The position numbers and the translations under genes were made by a program. From Phlebiopsis flavidoalba (Eukaryota; Basidiomycota; Agaricomycetes; Polyporales; Phanerochaetaceae): 64,000 nucleotides of DNA. The notes beneath the pieces are model-generated. The model was not told where the DNA came from. It did not search any database and saw nothing but the letters and a program-made list of their open reading frames with translations. Numbering within the stretch: the first letter of the stretch is position 1; each line of letters opens with the position of its first letter. Positions 10,346 to 21,397 of this stretch are shown here, one piece after another. The stretch is taken from contig JAOCPU010000078.1 of the NCBI GenBank assembly GCA_035772785.1, forward strand, positions 1 to 64,000. The letters run 5' to 3'.

Positions 10346-13300
10346 TCATGATATGAAGTACAACACGAACCGTCTCTTTCCCACGGGAGAGACGGCCTTG
10401 ACGGGCGAGGATGAGTCTCGCAGAAGAATGGGCGCAAACAGCGCAGCTAGGTCCAACAGTTTCGTCTCAACATTCTCATGAGCCAGCGCAATGGAGTTGA
10501 AACTTACCCAACTTGCGTGCCCTTGTTGAATCGGTGGTGTGCTGCCTTGCTGACATATAAAATGTAGAAACGAGGTGAGTGCTATCCATACCTGTGACCA
10601 TGTCAGCGCAAATTCACATCGGTAACTGCAGGCTTACGTTTTACGCTGGCGCTAGGAAGTTTGTTCAACAGCTTGAGATGAAGTCAAGGGGTCCGTCAGC
10701 GGGACTGACTAAACGAAAGTTTGGCGTGCTTTTAGTCGTACCTCGAACGCTGTCTCTCGATCCAGACTTTCTACACATGCATGATGTAAGTCTAGGGGGA
10801 TCAATGACTCGTGGCAGCGCTTTAAAAAAATTGCAGGAGAGACATGATCCTACGGTCTCAAAGCCATTGTGGCGCGGGTTCCGTCGATGGTTCCGGTAGT
10901 TCCTCCCCGATGTCCAGAGCCTAGATGGTGTAGAGGCTTGTATCAGCCAAATATCCAAACCACGGAAATGAAGAGTCGCACCCGACGGAGCTTGTCGACC
11001 TGTGCAGGGTCTCCGGGAGCGAGGAAGAGTTGTCCCTGTCAACGCGGGTTGGAGTGGCCACCCAATTCGCAGGATGTACATTAGAGCATACGGCATCGCT
11101 GCCATGGTTCATCAGCCAGCTTGACTAGCCGCATGACTTCTTTCGGGCGGTAGCTGCTTGAATCCTCAGGGACTAGATCTGCTGCGCTGCACTTGTCGGG
11201 CGGCGTAAGGCGTCCGGACCAGGCGTGTTATACTCGTGGCGAAGCATGTACGCTCTGTTCGATGCTAGGTGTGAGGTACAATTTACAAATTGCCATCTAG
11301 GAGTTGATTCTCACCGTACTGTGCGGTCACGACCAGGAAGCTATCCTGACCCAGTGATGTGTGCAACACGAGCGTGGCGTCAAGTGTAGTAGTAGGCCTA
11401 AGATTTAACTCGGACGCCAGTTGAGCATCGACGTCCACATAGAGCGTCAGCTCCTCGTGTGATCCTGGACGTACAAGCCCCTATGGGTTGTGAGGTGTAC
11501 TGAGCGCCGTAGGTTCGAGACCTGATGTATGGTGGGCTTACAGCTTTCGGCTCAACTTGCAACCAGTCAGGATCTATTATGGCCTCAATGAGACACGGAA
11601 TAATAAGCATCCTAGCTGTAGATGGCTTACGAATTTTGCCGTTAGGGCTCAGCGGGACAAATCTATACACGAGCGGCGGAACCTACGATAGTGAGCCGTT
11701 AAAATTTTGAGAGAGAAAAGCGGCGGTCACAAAGCATCCTACCCGACCACTGTTCCGAAGGACTACTGATTGTCGCATCTTCTCTCCGTACCCTGCACAG
11801 CCAGTTAGTTGACATGACACAGCGTAGCAGAGCCTACCCTATCACCTACCCAATCTTACCAAGATCGATCACAGCAGGCTCGACGGAGACCCGGGAAATA
11901 TCGTCTGATTGCTCAATGTGGGAACACTTCCTTCCACAAGTCGTGCACGAGGAGCAACACCCTCCAGAGTATCTGCGTCAACCCTCGGCATCTGTTATGA
12001 TGGTTTGAGAACCAGGTGCATATGCCTAGCGATCCGTCGGACCCAAATAATTGACGCACGTGGAGTTCGAAAGGTAGCACGGAGAACGGGCCTATGGTCG
12101 CTCATCGTGATTTCTCGGTGACATTCGTACGTCCGCTGCTGCACCTGCACAGCATGGGAAGGCATGTGAAGGACGCGATCGGTCCACTGCCGGCATTACG
12201 CCTATTGGGGTGCGGTCAGTAAGAGCACAGCGACCACTAGACGCCTGGAAAGCCCACTTCAGGTCATATCAAGGCTTATCGGAGAGCGCTGCGGAATTAA
12301 AGCGATATGAACTGGAAATGAAGGCCGTTAATGCACACTTTCAGTCGGGCAACAGTCAACAGTGAACACTTGCGGTAAATGGGAAGTCGGGTGTTCAATG
12401 AAGTGGGTGTGAACGCTTTGTCCGTACGTATGGCGGAGTTGAGCTGTGGACGGCGGAGTTAAAACTTTGGATAAGTTTATCTAATAACAGGGAAGTGACC
12501 TGATCGTAATGCAACAAGAGCGGCAGGTTATCCACTGCTCCGTCGGAAAAGCAACTGCGAACGTCTGCATCTGCTAGCTGTCGATACGATAGTTGAGATC
12601 TATGCCTACTTAGCCCAAACGTCGGAAGACACTGTGGCCGCGACTCACCGCCCATCCAGAACAGCGCATCGCTCTGGTAGACATTTAATGCCAATGCCCG
12701 CCGTCACCGGTGTGTGTTCCCGGGTTGGACGGACGTGACACCATCCCCAGCGGAGATGCCAGAATCAAACACAAGTCGCCTGGAGATGTCGTGGAAGTCG
12801 GCGTTGCGTTTCTCATACATCTCGTCGAACGCCGCGAGGTGGGCGTTGACAAAGGTCAGAACAACAGGGCGGTGTCGCTGAGACTTAGGCCCGAGAGTGC
12901 CTTGAGGAGAGCCCAGCTCGAAAGTGAGTCGCAGCGCCACGGCGCCTTTATTCCCCTGCAGTCCGGAGGTCGTCAACAGCGGGCATCAACACGAGGCTGG
13001 CGAGAACGGCTTTACCATGAGGCCCATAATCCCCGCACCAATCGAGGTGGTTTGAATGCGGGTGAAGTTAGCCCTCAAGGTGCGTTTGACGAGGACTATC
13101 ACCAGCATTCCTACGAGCTGTTTGCTTGCCAACTATGGAGAATACCAAGGTGAGCATTGTACCGAAGGGCGCTCCAGGTGTTCGGAGCCTGGAATGAAAC
13201 CTACTTTCTCGTACTCCACAGCCTTCTCGGCCCAATCCCGCCAAAGCTGCAGTAAACCAAGCGTCCTCTCGCGTGCTCTCTGTAGAGTAGTAGCAGCGCT

Positions 13301-14806
13301 CCTGCAGACAGAGTGTGCAGGGACAGACGATCAATTCTTGAAAACCCAGTACTATGAGATCCGGATTTTGGGCCTCTCCGATAGTAGGCGGAGCTTTAGG
13401 AGTAGATTGCGCAACCATCCTCGTCACCTTTGGTACTGCTGGCAGAGACTTGATAGATTTAGACGGAGCCGGTCACTCCGGTTTCAGGTAGACTTACCAT
13501 TCTCTCCATCCGTCTAGAGGGTTCCGCGTCAGCTCACTCAGGAAAAAGGCGACAGCTGTTTTTAGTGGAGGAATGTATTTGTTAATGTCAATGTCGTTGG
13601 TCCCCCCCCGACCCATGCCGACAGGTCCTGCGATGCATCTTTCCATTTACGTTGAAAGTGCCGACACGCAGCCTAAAAGAGCGCAACCGCAGACTTCTCA
13701 GTCACAGAATGCAACGATTATCAAAATCAAAAAGGAAAACGACACGTACTTCAAGGTGATAGGCTCGGCGGCTGAGTAGACGGTCTCGATCTGTGATCGA
13801 ATCCAGTGCTCTCTATCCCTGACCAGAGAAATGTCCAGGGCTGTCGTCGCCCGGTGAGCCTGCGAATGCATCAGAAAGGAGGCTAAGCAGAGGTCGACGA
13901 GCGTGACGGAGGTCTTGAGGTTCCGATGGCACTAAAATTCATGGACAACCTTCGGAACATGTCAACGCACACATGTTAGCGAGAACATACAGATGACAGG
14001 TTTCACTTGTGAAACATAGGGAGTCATCCAAGTGTACGGTGTAGTAGCCCCCGGCTCGTTATTCGCGACTACCTCGGCGAAGTTTTAATGTTCCCGTGTA
14101 AGTCGGAAGTACCCTGGGTACGGGGTACGAGCGCACCATAAATATCCTGAAGTCGTTTGCATTCAGCCAAAACACTCTTGAGAAGATGGGGTACTTTGGG
14201 TGATGAGCTGTACTGGGTCTAGCGATCTATCATGTCCCGGGTGAATAGTCAAAGCAAACTCTTGTCGCGCAAGGCATCCAAGCATAGATTAGCCATTGGT
14301 TTTTAGCATATCGTTAAGAGATGTAAGATACCTGTTTGGGGTTGTTCATCATCGTCGTGATGGTGCGGAATCCAGGTAATTGGTGCTGCGCCTGGCCTGA
14401 GCCATCGCGATAGTGAAGCCACTGGTAATTGGGAAGGCATGGTCCACCGTATATTTGTCTGCAGAGCCCACAGACGGCTTTCTTTTTCGGTCGAAGAATG
14501 AATACACTGTGGCCACTCAGTAAGTCCACTCCACACCCTAGTGTATGTGAGGACACTCACCATCCTTGCTCGTCGCCATATGGGTCCACATGCGCTACAA
14601 CCGCAAGGAGGAGCTTGATCCCTGCCACCTCAGCTGAGCTAGGTAGCGTATTCCGACTCGCATCAGGGCCCAAAAGTCCAGCTTCTGGTTCTGTATCGTA
14701 GCCGTCTATGTGGGGGGGTGAGAACAGCTTCAACATCTAGTACTTGTTTGAGCTCTTCTGAACCACGGAGAAAGTTTTGAATAGACGCTGTTATTGTCTC
14801 TGCCAT
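10346..14806 (-). CDS. OCRL/INPP5B-type inositol polyphosphate 5-phosphatase with ASH and RhoGAP domains
   Basis: Removes the 5-phosphate of PI(4,5)P2 and related lipids on endosomal and Golgi membranes. Starts MAETITASIQNF (ATG complement 14804-14806). The N-terminal part has SVLAECKRLQDIYG and LVRDREHWIRSQIE. The catalytic IPPc domain runs from about 13.43 to 12.07 kb: NPDLIVLGFQE, GNKGAVALRL, FVNAHLAAFDEM, DALFWMG, LADADVRS, NLPLLLHYDQ, WTDRVLH and MSDHRPV, which cover the metal- and substrate-binding motifs. The ASH domain follows (VEPAVIDLGKIG, AYRFVPLSPNGKI, ELTLYVDVDAQLASELN). Then a RhoGAP-like end (SLLQFF, FKALP, LFAPILLRDSSSP) and TGA at 10346-10348. At least ten short introns. Fungal OCRL-type enzymes share this IPPc-ASH-RhoGAP order. 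The catalytic Arg of RhoGAP is not evident, so that domain may only bind GTPases, as in human OCRL. Confidence 0.85.
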
Positions 14807-15126
14807 TTGATAGTTAGTTGTAATAAGTTATGTGGACTGCCCTTATATCAAAGAGTCGAGATGGAGTAAGTAGATGAGATAGAGGAGTTGGTGGACGAGA
14901 ATTTAGGCGACTATGGTCCAATACACGTGACAGTGATGCGACTTGTGTTGCCAGTGTGTTCGGTTGTGACTAATTCAAGTCAGTCAGAGTCCGGAAGAGA
15001 AAACCGAAACGAGCTGTAATGAACTACTCACGTATGTTACACGCTCAGCGAATAGTATGGCAAGAAGAACAGTCGTAGCACTCTCCCTGTTTTGGGCTTC
15101 TATCGTGCCAAAGTTTTTCGTTACTG

Positions 15127-15134
15127 TGACGTCA
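15127..15134. promoter_or_regulatory. CRE/ATF palindrome TGACGTCA
   Basis: Perfect 8-bp CRE palindrome, the binding site of ATF/CREB bZIP factors, in the shared upstream region. It is 321 bp from the 5-phosphatase ATG and 471 bp from the HABP4-like ATG. Function is inferred from the motif only. Confidence 0.35.
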
Positions 15135-15500
15135 CAATCCCTAAGAAGGCACAAAAGCAGTTTTTGCACAAACTACGTGGCAAATGCCGCAAAACGGAAC
15201 ATTCCGTCGCGATCGTGCTATGTTCCCACGCTTCCCCGCATTTGACCCCTTTTCGGATTTAGGTTATCTGCTCTCCACGACATAATGGCCTGCCGAGACA
15301 TGGTCGAGCTCGTCGTCGAGGACAACGAGCAACAACAACAACATTTATCAATGGCGTAATTAGGTGGCGGACTTTCTCAAAACACAGCCACGACAGCGAC
15401 GAACGAGATGGTTCCGCGGAACTCAATCGAACAAGGGCTCGAAACGGCTGGAACGGTGACTTGGAGAGAGGTCACGCGAGTGATTCTGGAGCGGGTGGAA

Positions 15501-15508
15501 TATATATA
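15501..15508 (+). promoter_or_regulatory. TATA box of the HABP4-like gene
   Basis: TATATATA followed by CC, 97 bp upstream of the ATG at 15605. Confidence 0.5.
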
Positions 15509-15604
15509 CCCACATCCGCGCACGCCATCGCAACAACGCATCTTACCACCGTCCACATCGTTCTCTGCCACCTCACCACCGTCACCAACAACGACAGCGA
15601 CGAC

Positions 15605-16171
15605 ATGACCCGCACCGAACGTGCCACTAACCCTCGCGCCATCATTAAGGACCGCTCCGAGCCCAGGAATGCCATGGGCAAAGAGCACGTCAAGGGCGGC
15701 GCAGGCCCTCACAATTGGGGCTCGCTCATGGACGAGCGTGAGCTCGAGGAGGCCGCCTTCGACGACGACAGAACGAGATCACTCAGGAAGATGGTCAGTC
15801 CATGCTTCCATCCTCGTTACCCCTTTGTTCACGCTCTCCGTGACAGCGGCAAGAAAGCCAGATCAAGCCACTACGGGAAGGAAAGCCTCTCTCTCTGTGA
15901 GTCCTGAGGACAAGCAGAAGCGCGTTCGAGTTCCGCAAGAATGCTCTCAAGTCTCCTGGTACGTTTGCTGCGCATCCCGCCCGCATTGGGCATGTCTGAT
16001 GAGAGATATCAGACGTGGACCTGGCTAGCATTGCCCGCACCTCTGGTGCCGTTTCGCACTCTCCTCAGGATACTACTCCCGTCACCTCTGACGCCGACGT
16101 GAGTGCAATTGTTCGTCCTTTTGCGCTTTGCAGTGGTTAATCATCTTTATCAGACCACCCACAGCCCTTAA
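15605..16171 (+). CDS. HABP4/PAI-RBP1-like (Stm1-like) mRNA- and ribosome-binding protein
   Basis: Starts MTRTERATNPRAIIKDRSEP (ATG 15605) and continues KGGAGPHNWGSLMDERELEE. The GxGxHNWGS block is the hallmark of the hyaluronan/mRNA-binding (HABP4/SERBP1/Stm1) family, whose members sit in the mRNA channel of idle ribosomes. Later exons read SVSPEDKQKRVR, FRKNALKSPDVDLASIART and SHSPQDTTPVTSDAD, and the last exon is only TTHSP before TAA 16169-16171. Introns at about 15794-15846, 15960-16010 and 16099-16153. The short form, about 130 residues, is common in basidiomycetes. One frameshift near 15935 must be allowed. Spacing and TATA box support the start. Confidence 0.8.
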
Positions 16172-16671
16172 ATTATTGCAATCCGAACTGTAGACCAACT
16201 TAATGTACAATAGGCCCTTGTAAACAGCCACCATCCGCTTGTCGCAACACTGATGTATTTGTATACACTGAATGGATCAAGTCTTCCTGCTTCCTGTACC
16301 GTCCTGCAGGAACTCTCGAGTTTTCATAGCCAAAATACCTTGTGCAAGTGGAACGTGTGCGTGTGCGTATAGGGCGTCGAAAAGCTGTGCGGGACCTAGG
16401 CTGTCAGCTGGTCGGTTGTGAGCGATCCTATGATTGTCCTGGAGAACCCTCGCCACAGCTTTGGCTCCCGTGCATACAGTCGTAGGCGATGTAAGAGAGT
16501 TCGAGTCTTCCGGGTTGTCACGAGGGCCCATGTGAGCGCAGCTCAATAGAGACGAAGGGCCGAGCCGACCCCAACCAACAGCCAAGCACCCAAGCAGACC
16601 AGACCTGAACAGCGAGGCGGCCCGCCAGGGCCGAAACCCCTCCCAACTAGACACCATCATCCCGAGGCGAC
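16172..16671. other. Intergenic, 3' flanks of HABP4-like gene and BTB-1
   Basis: 500 bp between two convergent genes. The BTB-1 reading frame stays open down to 16277 in one frame, but the added residues have no family resemblance, so I end BTB-1 at 16672. Confidence 0.45.
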
Positions 16672-17678
16672 TCACACGCTGCGCACATCCTGCGACGATG
16701 ACGAGGAGAACACGTCGTGGACGATCCGTGTCGCCCGTGCCTTGCGTGGACAGCGCCCCCAGCGAAACGGGCGGGCCCGCCGCGAGCCGCACGTCCTCCT
16801 CGAGCCGGCCCTCGCTCGCCGCGGCAGCCTCGGCGCGCCAGAACCGCTCGCGGGCTCGGGCCAGGCGCACGACCGTGGCGACCCCGAGCTTCCTCGCCCT
16901 CGGCGTCGCTGAGCGGCTCGTCGCGCATCGTGAGAAGTACGTAAGCGGCCTCGAGCCATTGTGGCACGTCGTGGCGAAGCGCGAGCACGATGGTGTCCAC
17001 GGGGTCCAGTTTGGGTGACGGTTTGTGAGGATGGGGAGAGAACCGAGATGGCGCGTGCGCGGATCTGGTCGAAGGCGAAGCGTGTTGAAATCGAGAGCAC
17101 GCGCTGTCCATTCTCCGGTTGTGATCTTCAGTGACCAGGAGTTATAGCTTTCGTACATGCTGTGGTGGTGAGCATCGTCAGCTTTGGAGATTGCTGGTCA
17201 CGATAAAGGACGAACCCGTTGTAGAAAAAAAAACGAAGTAGTGCCGTCATCTCAAATTTCGTTACCCCCGGCAAGAAAATCGCACTTTCTTTCGTACGCC
17301 CTTCTAGTTTCTGCATTTCCTGGAGGACACTCGAACATGCCGCGGAATACTTCCGAGTCCCGCTGGAAGAAGTAGCGATGGACCTTAAAATAACAATCTT
17401 CAACCTGCAGGCAAGAGCCCTCGTCATGACCTGCTTGCGGGTGACCAACATTTACAGACTTACAAGGAATATCACCGTGTCATCATCGAAGTAAAACTCT
17501 GAGTTTTTGATATCTTGCTGACTCGCACTGGCCCTATTCCTGACGTTTGAATATGTTCCATCGGGATAAAAACTGATGAAGAACTCACCTGTCCGGCAGC
17601 CGGTAGCGATGTCGATGACGACCCCAGCGAGCGAGTCGCGAGAGTATACTGAGAGCCTACAATCGGTGTGTTAGTCAT
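16672..17678 (-). CDS. BTB/POZ protein, copy BTB-1 (FYFDD subfamily)
   Basis: Protein-interaction module often linked to Cul3 ubiquitin ligases, massively expanded in mushrooms. Starts MTNTPIVGSQYTLATRSL (17678). The BTB fold opens with NSEFYFDDDTVIFL, then after an intron VEDCYFKVHRYFFQRDSEVF and RGMFECPPGN. Next are FLPGVTKFEMTALLRFFFYN and, after another intron, LLSISTRFAFDQIRARAIS. The C-terminal helices read LDPVDTIVLALRHDVPQWLE and AYVLLTMRDEPLSDAEGE. The last residues are QDVRSV. Codons of the second half are very GC-rich. Same orientation and subfamily as BTB-2 and BTB-3, so a local duplication is likely. Two or three frame breaks are present. Function unknown. Confidence 0.8.
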
Positions 17679-18473
17679 TACGAGTACTCGGTCAAGTCAG
17701 AGCTGACATACATTGTTGGTCTAGGAGCTGCTGACGAGGTTGAGGAAACTTACCCTGTGCCTCCTCCAAGAGGAGGCTGTTTTTGTTGCGTTGTGCACGC
17801 TCTAGACGCATTGACAGTGCATGTATAAAGACAGGACAGCATGCGGTATTCGTGTCGTTGCGTCAATGCTTCTAGTAATCCGTCCGCCTTTCAAGGCGAC
17901 CCTGAGACGATGCATGCTGAAGGGACAATGTGCGCACTCTGGGGGCATGCGCGTGTTGAGGCCATGCGTTCGGCGCTAGCTGGATGGTGCGCACCTGTAG
18001 CCATAAATAGCACTTCACAGCAAGTGAACAGGTTCAGTATTCAAATATTCATAGATTGGAGGCGGGCCTTTGCAGCGCGATGATTCTGTGGAATATTGCG
18101 GTATGTGATTGAATTAAAGACCGTTGAGAGATTGATCAAAGTAATTGTACATGACGTGTGAATATTTTGTTCATTTCTGATCACGATAGAACCGCAACGG
18201 TAAGCACTATCGGCTGAGACCCGTAACAATATGCTGCACTGCAGAACCAAGACGTGAAAGTTTGTTCAAAGAGTGAAGCTAGATAGTGTGGGCGAAGCAA
18301 TATGATGAGACCGAACACTCCGGTGTCGTGGGATCCAGGAAAGCCATGAGATGATGTAATCGTACAAGGAGGTAGATGATGGGTATTGATGGGTATATCG
18401 TGTAGATTGAAATGCAAGGAGGGGACAGTTATGCCGAAAGTGGTTGTTCTTGCCGAGCTACGTTGTATGTGAG
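17679..18473. other. Intergenic stretch upstream of BTB-1
   Basis: 795 bp between BTB-1 start and BTB-2 end. One minus-strand open frame of 109 codons has no recognisable motif. I see no repeat or RNA gene. Confidence 0.45.
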
Positions 18474-19406
18474 TCAAGCCATACCACACATCAAGGGGCA
18501 GAAGAGACACTCACGAGGCTTACTAGCAGTATACTCCCCGACATTCAAGTTGACGCATTCTGGCCATATGTCATAGAAAACCTGCATAATTCCCTTGTCG
18601 TTGAAAGTGTAGATCTTATCGTAGGGATAATAGCTTCGCAAGCTACAAGCGATGTAGCCTTTGTCCCGCGCTACTTCACGCGCCCGTGCGACGCGCACAA
18701 CGTTCCGTAGCCCCAGCGACTCTGCTTCGGCATCGTTTCATGGGGCTCAGGCCGTTTGATGAGATCCGTGAATGCGATTGGAAGCCACTGTGGGATGTGG
18801 TATTGGTTCGCGAGGGAGATCTTGCGGACAGGGTCGATGACTTGTATTGAAATCTCGGTGAATCGCGAGTTCGCGGATTCTGTCGAACACGTAGCGTGTC
18901 GCAATAGAGAGCAGCGCGACCCACTCGTCCGTGCCAGAGAGTCAATAGCGCGGTTATACATGCTGTGAGGATTCATTATGATGTGCCATAACGCATGCAC
19001 AGGTTGTGTACTAACCTGTCGTAGAAGAAGCGCAGTAAAGATCGGGAATTCGTTGCGGGTGGACGCCGTATAGCACGATAGGTTTCGCATCTGTCCGCCC
19101 TTCCACATCCTCCCCCGGTGGGACAGGACATGCGAACAGCCCGCGGAAGACACTCCGAGTCGCGCGTCAGGAAATGTCGGTGTACTTTGAAGAGGCATCC
19201 TTCCACCTTACCACGGAGTGGTCATCAGTACCTCTCTGGAAGAGGACTTCGGGGTCGACATAGATGCAACTCACCATGAAGACAGTCAGTTCGTCTTGAA
19301 AGTAGAACTCAACATCGTGGCTGACAGTGACAGTGCTGAGGGCTTCCGCTGCCAGCGAAGCGCTTCGAGTACGCGTCAACATCGCCAAGACTTGCGCATC
19401 GGCCAT
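18474..19406 (-). CDS. BTB/POZ protein, copy BTB-2 (FYFDD subfamily)
   Basis: Starts MADAQVLAMLTRTRSASLAA (ATG complement 19404-19406). BTB entry motif VEFYFQDELTVFMV, intron of about 43 bp, then VEGCLFKVHRHFLTRDSEVF and RGLFACP, followed by SLLRFFYDR. The C-terminal part has FTEISIQVIDPVRKISLANQ, YHIPQWLPIAFTDLIKRPEP and VARAREVARDKG, the same order as in BTB-1 and BTB-3. The open frame then runs on with SYYPYDKIYTFNDKG to 18474; the true stop may be near 18640. Several single-base frame breaks. A TATA box sits 82 bp upstream. The FKVHR(H/Y)F core is well conserved, so the copy may be functional despite the breaks. Confidence 0.75.
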
Positions 19407-20020
19407 TTTGGGAGAGGAAATGTGTGCTGAAAGCAGATAGTTGGGCAACGTGAGGGGTGTTTCGAAAGGAGTGGCTATGGCGTTCGGTTATATAGTCAGC
19501 CTAACATGCACAAGACGCATGCAACCTGCTCTAAAGCGCCTTTTGAAGCGACTCGGCTGGGAGCAAAATGTCAAGCGCAAGGCGGCTGGTAACGCTTGCA
19601 AGAGTGGAGGAAGCAATTGCACGAACTTGAGGTCAACAGGTTTAGCGTGTGTATTTGTACTCTGACATTATACACTCTATGGCCGGAGGGCCGAGACGGA
19701 CTCAAAGGTGGGTGCAGTCCTTCTCATCTTCGACGCCCGGGCTGTCTACTATCCTCAGACTAGCTTTCGCGGGTTCTCATCAGCCTATCAATTCGATTGA
19801 CAACATCCCATGATGTAATACCCACCGAGCTAGTCAGTTCATTCGAATGATAGATTATAGTGGTCAAATTAGCTGATGATTTACATACTACTCAAGTGCG
19901 TCCGTTATACTACTATACTACTCGAGAAATAAAATACACGCATAACATGAAGTAGAATCGCGCGATATGTGTCATGGTCCACGAACGATACAACGCTACA
20001 CCCTACACGAGAATGGGACT
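19407..20020. other. Intergenic stretch between BTB-2 and BTB-3
   Basis: 614 bp with the BTB-2 promoter and the BTB-3 3' flank; AT-rich around 19850-19940. No gene seen. Confidence 0.5.
19488..19494 (-). promoter_or_regulatory. TATA box of BTB-2
   Basis: TATATAA on the minus strand, 82 bp upstream of the BTB-2 start. Confidence 0.45.
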
Positions 20021-21397
20021 TCATGCGGCCAGAAAAACCTCGTCGACCATCTGTGCGACGCGCCCAATATCGCGGCTCGGCCGGTTCCAACCCTTCACGC
20101 CCGGCTTTCTCGGTTGGCATTCCCGTGCGTAGCACTCCTCAAGCATCTCCAGCAGGGCCTTCTCCCTGATCTCAGCGAGCTGTGACGTAACCTTCACTCC
20201 GAGCAGCGTTGCTTCGGACTCCTGTATCGGCCGGTCGCGCGTGCAGAGCTGTACGTACGCAGGGGCACGCCAGTGGTCGATGTCGTATCGCTCGGCAAGC
20301 AGGAGGCGGTCGACGGCATCGAGGCAAGAGTTCTCAGACTCGAGCTCGGCGAGTGCACGTTCGCGGAGACGCGAAAGCGAAAGCGACGTCGCGGCTGCGA
20401 GGATAGAGATCCAATCCTCTACGGGGTACGAGCAGGGTTCGTGGATCCTGAAAAATACGGAGTGTTGGTCGACACAAAGAACTAGGTGGAGATATGACAT
20501 ACCCAAAGTATAGAAACTTGAGCAAGAACTCAAACGCGCACACTGTAACCTGCGGTAGCTCTATGGCGGTCTCATCCGAAATTCCGCGACCAGCCTCTTT
20601 GATGAAAAGCTTCCTGAAGTACGAAGATTCGCGTTCCAAGTACCCTTTATGCACGCGGAACAGACAACCATCCACCTAGTCCCACATGTCAATAAATACC
20701 ATGAAAGGTCGGAATAAAAAAACACTCACACTGAGTGTGACTAAATCATCTGTGAAATAGAACTGGCTATGCCTAGTGGTCTTGTGGGAGAAGTTGCTCA
20801 GTGTTGAGATCTTGCGAATCGGCTTGGGCGCGTGGCATGTGATCGCGGCGGCGGGCAGAACAGTGGTGGCGGCAGCGAGCAAAGCTCCGACTTGGCCGAG
20901 GGCGGGATGCTGATACTCCGTCACCTTTGACGAACTCGACTGCGGAGCCTGTAAGAGTACTCCCGAGTCGCTACCGCTACGTGAGCTGCAGGTAACTGCG
21001 CTCGGCACGCCCCAGGGTGGCTCAGGCGAAGCAGCAACCGAAACGGCGCAGACAGGAGTCCGCGGTGGGTCGAGTGTAAGGGGGGCGACTGACAGGCGAA
21101 TCTGGCGTCGGGAGGGTCTCAGCGGGACAGCTATCGATAGGCTTGGAGAGGTGGGACCATGGGTACGAATTTCCAGACTGCCATGTTGTGATGGCTGGCG
21201 GTGATGCCGGCGATGGTGATGGGGGCGAGCAGACACTTGGAGGGGCATATGGTGCGGCGTGAGCCGTCGGTAGAGGGTTCGCAGCGTAGATGCTTGGGGA
21301 TGTCGGGCGATTCGATCCCGAGGCGGATTGGGGAGTTGGACTGCGAGGGGCTCTGCAGAGCAGCAGCACGACGGCGGGTGCGTTTGGGTTTGGGCAT
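20021..21397 (-). CDS. BTB/POZ protein, copy BTB-3, with long basic Ser/Pro-rich N-terminal extension
   Basis: Starts MPKPKRTRRRAAALQSPSQS (21397), a basic cluster that looks like a nuclear-localisation signal. About 200 Ser/Pro/Ala-rich residues precede the BTB entry motif TTRHSQFYFTDDLVTLS. After a short intron the fold continues VDGCLFRVHKGYLERESSYF, RKLFIKEAGRG and CAFEFLLKFLYFG. After a second intron come DWISILAAATSLSLSRLRER, CLDAVDRLLLAERYDIDHW and IREKALLEMLEECY, ending IGRVAQMVDEVFLAA at 20021. The BTB and C-terminal helical parts are readable without frame breaks, the cleanest of the minus-strand copies; the N-terminal extension needs a frame switch. The extension is absent from BTB-1 and BTB-2. 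Confidence 0.78.

Larger units (their letters stand above)
14807..15604. promoter_or_regulatory. Divergent promoter region, 5-phosphatase / HABP4-like gene
   Basis: About 800 bp between two divergent starts. It holds a perfect TGACGTCA and a TATATATA box (listed separately). No open frame here resembles a known family. Confidence 0.45.

Noticed and set aside
11505..11530. GGTTCGAGACC resembling a tRNA T-loop
   Set aside because: No acceptor stem or anticodon arm around it; it lies within the 5-phosphatase ASH-domain region.
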